A stretch of 10,576 nucleotides of DNA from NCBI GenBank assembly GCA_947589175.1, contig CANPZR010000070.1:1-10576 (forward strand). Direction: 5' to 3'. The DNA is from an uncultured Lachnospiraceae bacterium (GTDB taxonomy: Bacteria; Bacillota; Clostridia; Lachnospirales; Lachnospiraceae). The translations under genes and the position numbers were made by a program. Positions 6,949 to 10,576 of the stretch are shown piece after piece. The notes under the pieces are model-generated. The model did not search any database, had not been told where the DNA came from, and saw only the letters and a program-made list of their open reading frames with translations. Position 1 is the first letter of the stretch. The number at the start of each line of letters is the position of its first letter.

Positions 6949-6977
6949 ATTATATAAATTTAATGGGAAAAATACAA
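6949..6977 (-). promoter_or_regulatory. Putative murC promoter
   Basis: On the minus strand an exact TATAAT (6954-6949) lies 17 bases after TTGTAT (6977-6972), a weak -35. Transcription would start near 6942, about 58 bases before the murC ATG. The region is very AT-rich, so a chance -10 match is possible. Confidence 0.45.
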
Positions 6978-7038
6978 GGCATAAGGTAAAAATGCTTAAT
7001 AAACTTGAAATGAAATTGTAAAATATACACAAAAGTTT

Positions 7039-7059
7039 AAAAAAAATTGAATTTTTTTT
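7039..7059 (+). promoter_or_regulatory. Perfect A/T palindrome upstream of the glgC promoter (UP-element-like)
   Basis: Eight A then TT, a central G, AA and eight T form an exact 10-1-10 palindrome. It sits about 11-31 bases upstream of the glgC -35, where A- and T-tracts can bind the RNA polymerase alpha subunit or bend DNA. The role is inferred from position and composition. Confidence 0.45.
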
Positions 7060-7076
7060 GTGAAAAATATTCACAA
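7058..7076 (+). promoter_or_regulatory. Candidate operator on the glgC promoter (Rex/CRP-like inverted repeat)
   Basis: TTGTGAA AAATA TTCACAA is an exact inverted repeat with 7-bp arms and a 5-bp centre. It covers the -35 element (7070-7075), where a bound protein would block polymerase. The arms equal those of the redox repressor Rex (TTGTGAA-N4-TTCACAA) and resemble CRP sites, but the centre is one base longer than usual for either, so the regulator is not identified. Confidence 0.5.
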
Positions 7077-7098
7077 TCACCAAAATGTATGATATAAT
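7070..7098 (+). promoter_or_regulatory. Sigma-A-type promoter of glgC-glgD-spoVG
   Basis: TTCACA (7070-7075, five of six bases of the -35 consensus), a 17-base spacer and an exact TATAAT (7093-7098) preceded by an extended -10 TG at 7090-7091. Transcription would start near 7105, leaving about 27 bases of leader with an AGGGGTG ribosome binding site before the glgC ATG at 7132. Confidence 0.8.
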
Positions 7099-7131
7099 CA
7101 AAAACATCAAATAAACAACAGGGGTGATAAC

Positions 7132-8409
7132 ATGATCAAAAAAGAAATGATAGCCATGTTACTTGCTGGGGGGCAAGGGTCAAGACTGGGTGTTTTGACC
7201 GCAAATGTAGCAAAGCCTGCTGTTGCTTTTGGGGGAAAGTATCGGATCATTGATTTTCCATTGAGTAACTGTATCAACTCAGGAGTGGATACAGTAGGTG
7301 TACTGACCCAGTATCAGCCATTGAAACTGAACACTCACATCGGAATTGGTATTCCGTGGGATCTGGACCGCAATGTTGGGGGCGTGTCCGTTCTTCCTCC
7401 GTATGAGAAGAGCACCAGCAGTGAGTGGTATACCGGTACGGCGAACGCCATATTCCAGAATTTGAATTATATGGAATATTACAATCCGGACTATGTGCTG
7501 ATCCTCGGCGGCGACCACATCTACAAGATGGACTATCAGGTAATGCTGGATTTCCACAAGGCTAATAATGCAGACATCACGATGGCGACGATTCCGGTTC
7601 CAATCGAGGAAGCGAGCAGATTCGGCGTATGTATTACAGACGATACGCACCGGATTCTCGAATTCGAGGAGAAACCGGCACATCCTCGGAGCAATCTGGC
7701 ATCCATGGGTATTTACATTTTCTCATGGCCGGTGCTGAGGGAAGCGCTGATCAAGCTGAAAGATCAGCCGGGCTGTGACTTCGGAAAGCATATTCTGCCG
7801 TATTGTCATGAGAGGGGCGACAGGATTTTTGCTTACGAGTACAACGGCTACTGGAAGGATGTAGGTACACTGGGATCCTATTGGGAGTCCAATATGGAGC
7901 TCATTGACCTGATTCCTGTATTCAATCTGTATGAGGAGTTCTGGAAGATCTACACCCGTAACGAGTGGCTCCGCCCGCAGTATATCGCGGCGAACGCCAT
8001 CGTGGATAAGGCCATTATGGGGGATGGCTGTGAGATCTACGGCGAGGTGCACAATTCCGTCATTGGCTCTGACGTCATCATTGAGGAGGGCGCCATTGTG
8101 CGGGATTCTATCATCATGAACTCCACCCGGATCGGAAAGAACACGATCCTGGACAAGACAATCGTGGCAGAGGGGACGGAGATCGGAAACAACTGTGTAT
8201 TGGGGGCCGGCGAGAGCGGCGTAGTGAACAAGCTCAAACCGGATGTGTACGCGTTCGATCTCGTTACCGTAGGTGACAACACCGTGATTCCGGACGGCGT
8301 CACCATTGGCAAGAACACTGCTATAGCGGGTAAGACCACGAAAGCGGATTATCCGAACGACACCTTGGAAGGCGGAGAAACTTTGATAAAGGCAGGTGAC
8401 TTGTTATGA
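7132..8409 (+). CDS. glgC: Glucose-1-phosphate adenylyltransferase, catalytic subunit
   Basis: The enzyme converts ATP and glucose 1-phosphate to ADP-glucose and pyrophosphate, the committed step of bacterial glycogen synthesis. It has 425 residues. The N-terminal nucleotidyltransferase domain shows LLAGGQGSRLG (10-20), AKPAVAFGGKYRIIDF (27-42), GTANAIFQN (102-110), GGDHIYKMD with catalytic Asp128 (126-134), FEEKP (178-182) and YWKDVGT (240-246). The C-terminus (from about 285) has the hexapeptide-like repeats of a left-handed beta-helix (e.g. AIVDKAIMGDGCEIYGEV), where subunits contact and effectors often act. ATG at 7132 follows AGGGGTG. Its TGA overlaps the glgD start by four bases (ATGA), so the two are translationally coupled. 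All catalytic motifs are intact, so this is the active partner of the pair. Confidence 0.96.
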   Translation: MIKKEMIAMLLAGGQGSRLGVLTANVAKPAVAFGGKYRIIDFPLSNCINSGVDTVGVLTQYQPLKLNTHIGIGIPWDLDRNVGGVSVLPPYEKSTSSEWYTGTANAIFQNLNYMEYYNPDYVLILGGDHIYKMDYQVMLDFHKANNADITMATIPVPIEEASRFGVCITDDTHRILEFEEKPAHPRSNLASMGIYIFSWPVLREALIKLKDQPGCDFGKHILPYCHERGDRIFAYEYNGYWKDVGTLGSYWESNMELIDLIPVFNLYEEFWKIYTRNEWLRPQYIAANAIVDKAIMGDGCEIYGEVHNSVIGSDVIIEEGAIVRDSIIMNSTRIGKNTILDKTIVAEGTEIGNNCVLGAGESGVVNKLKPDVYAFDLVTVGDNTVIPDGVTIGKNTAIAGKTTKADYPNDTLEGGETLIKAGDLL

Positions 8410-9527
8410 AAGCAATAGGATTGATTCTTGCTGGAGGATCCAGCAGCCGGATGAAGGAACTGACCATTGACCGCGCGACGGCAGCTATGCCGATTGCGGG
8501 CGGTTACCGCAGTATTGATTTTGCGCTGAGCAGCATGGCAAATTCGCACATCAGCAAGGTGGGCGTATTTACCCAGTACAACTCCAAATCCCTGACGCAG
8601 CATCTCAATTCCTCCAAGTGGTGGGATTTTGGCCGTAAGCAGGGCGGGCTGTTCGTGTTCACGCCGACCCAGACCCACGACAACAATCAGTGGTATCGCG
8701 GTACGGCGGACGCCATCGCGCAGAACATCGATTTCCTGAAATCCAGCCACGAGCCCTATGTGATTATCGCGTCCGGGGACTGCGTGTACAAGCTGGATAT
8801 GAACAAGGTCCTTGAGTATCACATTGAGAAGAACGCGGATATTACCATTGTCACAAAAGACCTGGGATCCGTGGATGACCCGACCCGTTTCGGCGTGGTA
8901 TCGGTAGATGCGTCCGGCATGGTCACAGAATTTGAGGAGAAGCCGATCGTGACCAACAAGACATTAGTTTCTACCGGCGTTTATGTACTCCGCCGCCGTC
9001 AGCTGATCGAGATGATCGAGCGCGCGGGAGCCGAGGGCGGTTTTGATCTTGTCAAGGACATTTTCATTCGCTATAAAGGGATTAAAAAGATATATGCTTA
9101 CCAGATGGATTCCTACTGGAGCAACATTACGGCCGTGGATTCCTACTTTAAGACAAACATGGATTTCCTCAACAGGGACATCCGGGAATTTTTCTTTGGT
9201 GAATATCCGACCATTGCGTCCAAGATCGAGGATCTTCCGCCTGCGAAGTACAATCTGGGAGCGGTTGTGAAGAACAGCCTGGTTTCCAGCGGATGTATCA
9301 TCAACGGCGAAGTGACGGATTCGGTTCTGTTCAAAGAGGTGTATGTGGGCAACAACTGTACGATCCGCAACTCCATCATTTTGAACGACGTCTATATCGG
9401 AGACAATACTTACATTGAGAATTGTATTGTGGAAAGCCATGGTACGATCCGTGCAAACTCTAACTATGTGGGTACGCCGGAAGACCTTAAAATCATTTTG
9501 GAGAAAAATGAGCGATATGTACTTTAA
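8406..9527 (+). CDS. glgD: GlgD, non-classical ADP-glucose pyrophosphorylase subunit
   Basis: A paralogue of GlgC that in Firmicutes such as Geobacillus stearothermophilus forms a hetero-oligomer with GlgC and raises its activity. It has 373 residues with the same two-domain plan: nucleotidyltransferase, then short beta-helix. Key positions differ from GlgC: LAGGSSSRM (8-16) in place of LAGGQGSRL, RATAAMPIAGGYRSIDF (23-39) in place of the AKPAV segment, SGDCVYKLD (123-131) in place of GGDHIYKMD, and YWSNI in place of YWKDV. The Asp of the GDxxY motif is kept, and so is FEEKP (176-180). The start at 8406 overlaps the glgC stop by four bases, with AGGTG about 8 bases upstream. Little or no catalysis on its own is inferred from the changed residues. 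Confidence 0.94.
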   Translation: MKAIGLILAGGSSSRMKELTIDRATAAMPIAGGYRSIDFALSSMANSHISKVGVFTQYNSKSLTQHLNSSKWWDFGRKQGGLFVFTPTQTHDNNQWYRGTADAIAQNIDFLKSSHEPYVIIASGDCVYKLDMNKVLEYHIEKNADITIVTKDLGSVDDPTRFGVVSVDASGMVTEFEEKPIVTNKTLVSTGVYVLRRRQLIEMIERAGAEGGFDLVKDIFIRYKGIKKIYAYQMDSYWSNITAVDSYFKTNMDFLNRDIREFFFGEYPTIASKIEDLPPAKYNLGAVVKNSLVSSGCIINGEVTDSVLFKEVYVGNNCTIRNSIILNDVYIGDNTYIENCIVESHGTIRANSNYVGTPEDLKIILEKNERYVL

Positions 9528-9553
9528 ATCGTTCAGGTAAGGGGGGACAAGTG

Positions 9554-9835
9554 ATGCAGATCACAGACATCCGTATTCGCGTTGTGAGTAAGGACTCAAA
9601 GATGAAGGCGGTCGTATCAGTTACATTCGATGATGCTTTTGTAGTACATGACATAAAGGTCATTGAGGGTGAAAAGGGCTTGTTTATCGCAATGCCGAGC
9701 AAAAAGACGCCCGATGGCGAATATCGGGACGTAGCGCATCCGATCAATGGAAGCATGCGAGGGATGCTGCAGGACGCCATATTAGAGGAGTACCAGAAAG
9801 CGCTGGCGGAGACGACAGAGGAGAACGAAGTATAA
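9554..9835 (+). CDS. spoVG: SpoVG family regulator
   Basis: SpoVG is a small nucleic-acid-binding regulator, named for its effect on sporulation in Bacillus and known in several Firmicutes to bind RNA and DNA and influence septation, capsule or virulence genes. The 93-residue product begins MQITDIRIRVV and carries the family core (FVVHDIKVIEG at about 31-41, LFIAMPSKKTPDGEYRD at about 45-61, HPIN at about 64-67), then a helical, acidic C-terminus. The ATG at 9554 is chosen over the GTG at 9551 because a GGGGGG ribosome binding site lies 7 bases upstream and homologues start at this Met. It follows glgD by 26 bases with no promoter or terminator between, so it is likely the last gene of the glgC-glgD operon. 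Confidence 0.96.
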   Translation: MQITDIRIRVVSKDSKMKAVVSVTFDDAFVVHDIKVIEGEKGLFIAMPSKKTPDGEYRDVAHPINGSMRGMLQDAILEEYQKALAETTEENEV

Positions 9836-9851
9836 TCAAGTACAACGACGT

Positions 9852-9893
9852 AAAAGATTCCCGGCAAGTTATCTTGCCGGGAATCTTTTTTTC
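9852..9893 (+). terminator. Strong intrinsic terminator after spoVG
   Basis: A 17-bp stem pairs 9852-9868 with 9873-9889 around the loop TTAT, with a GC-rich centre (CCCGGCAAG) and a T-run at 9886-9892. It ends the glgC-glgD-spoVG transcript. On the minus strand only four T follow the stem, so it may also stop the convergent membrane-protein gene, less strongly. Confidence 0.92.
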
Positions 9894-9937
9894 GGTAAAT
9901 ACCGCGTATAAAAGCACGATTTTCGCACTGTTTGTGA

Positions 9938-10576
9938 TCAATCGTCTGTCGCCGAGGGCGGCTGTTTGGCCGTATGGGTCGTCTTTCTCTTTCTGACGTC
10001 CTCTCTCACCAATGTATAGACTGTGGCTGAGAGGGGAATAAAAATCAACATTCCGATTACGCCCATGAGGCTCCCGCCGATGCTGACGGCCGCCAGTACC
10101 CAGATGGAGGGCAGCCCCACGGAATTTCCCACCACCCGCGGATAGATGAGGTTTCCCTCAATTTGCTGCAGCACCAGAAACAGAACGATGAACCAGAGCG
10201 CCATAAGGGGATTCTCGATTAAGATCAGGAAGGCCCCCACGACGCATCCGATAAAGGCGCCCACCACCGGAATCAGCGAGGTGAACGCAATCAGCACGCC
10301 GACCATGACCGCGTAGGGCATCCGGAAAATCAGCATGGCGACGACGAACATGGTGCCGAGAATCAGGGTCTCTAAGCACTGCCCTGAGATAAACTTGCTG
10401 AAATGGTAGTTGAGAAGGCGCAGTACATGAAGCATGCGCTTTGACATCTTTTCCGGCAGGTAGACGGTGAGCAGCAGCCTTCCCTGGCGGATCAGCGTCT
10501 CCTTCTGGCTCAGAATGTAGAGCGAGAAGATAAAGGAGATCACGGCCCCTGTGATGCCGCTGATAATGCTGCTGGC
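9938..10576 (-). CDS. AI-2E family (PerM-like) transporter, 5'-truncated by window edge
   Basis: This is the C-terminal part of an integral membrane protein of the AI-2E transporter family, whose members include TqsA (autoinducer-2 export), putative permease PerM and sodium/proton antiporters; the substrate here is unknown. The frame is open to the right edge; 212 residues are visible. Typical family segments are ISFIFSLYIL, LIPVVGAFIGCVVGAFLIL and QQIEGNLIYPRVVGNSVGLP, then a Gly-rich membrane stretch (SIGGSLMGVIGMLIFIPL). About five hydrophobic segments are visible. The short tail is charged (REDVRKRKTTHTAK) and probably cytoplasmic. A GTG at 10543 could mimic a start, but upstream codons (AGC ATC and others) keep the frame open and the family is usually about 350 residues, so it is treated as partial. 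Convergent with spoVG. Confidence 0.9.
   Translation of the reverse strand, partial: ASSIISGITGAVISFIFSLYILSQKETLIRQGRLLLTVYLPEKMSKRMLHVLRLLNYHFSKFISGQCLETLILGTMFVVAMLIFRMPYAVMVGVLIAFTSLIPVVGAFIGCVVGAFLILIENPLMALWFIVLFLVLQQIEGNLIYPRVVGNSVGLPSIWVLAAVSIGGSLMGVIGMLIFIPLSATVYTLVREDVRKRKTTHTAKQPPSATDD

Noticed and set aside
8406..9527. glmU or a second glgC
   Set aside because: The product lacks the GlmU acetyltransferase length and signature and is altered at GlgC active-site positions; its coupling to glgC fits GlgD.

Overview
The window looks like chromosomal DNA of a Gram-positive, anaerobic Firmicute of the class Clostridia, most likely a Lachnospiraceae-type gut bacterium. Reasons: a clostridial DnaD-like/DnaC-like primosome pair, a SpoVG homologue, a paired GlgC/GlgD, strong AGGAGG-type ribosome binding sites, moderately GC-rich genes with very AT-rich promoters, and a long low-complexity tail on a class A penicillin-binding protein. 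The taxonomic placement is an inference from gene family and layout; no rRNA gene is present.

Layout. (1) 1-1644, plus strand: the 3' part of a class A penicillin-binding protein (PBP1A type). It is cut by the left edge and ends in an acidic, then Lys/Pro/Gln/Thr/Glu-rich tail. (2) A shared bidirectional terminator at about 1643-1688. (3) 1661-5194, minus strand, read right to left: a DnaD-like primosome protein, a DnaC/DnaI-like helicase loader, and a long, divergent ribose-phosphate pyrophosphokinase. Tandem 36-bp repeats and a weak terminator-like hairpin lie between the first two genes. (4) 5195-5500: a 306-bp AT-rich non-coding stretch with a promoter for the primosome genes and several DnaA-box-like sites. 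(5) 5501-6883, minus strand: murC. (6) 6884-7131: a divergent promoter region with an exact inverted repeat over the -35 element of the rightward promoter. (7) 7132-9835, plus strand: a glgC-glgD-spoVG operon closed by a strong terminator at 9852-9893. (8) 9938-10576, minus strand: the 3' part of an AI-2E family (PerM-like) membrane protein, cut by the right edge.

How the genes fit together. MurC and the penicillin-binding protein act at the start and end of peptidoglycan synthesis. The DnaD-like and DnaC-like proteins load the replicative helicase, and the PRPP synthase supplies the nucleotide precursor, so replication start and nucleotide supply may be co-expressed. GlgC and GlgD make ADP-glucose for glycogen, with the RNA/DNA-binding regulator SpoVG translated from the same message. 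From general knowledge, murC, spoVG and prs also lie close together in several other Clostridia, often with purR and glmU; here purR and glmU are not in the window and glgCD precedes spoVG.

I see no clearly new biological system, mobile element, CRISPR array, tRNA or rRNA. The most interesting signals are non-coding: the DnaA-box-like cluster beside primosome genes, the tandem repeats at the end of the dnaD-like gene, and the Rex/CRP-like palindrome on the glgC promoter.
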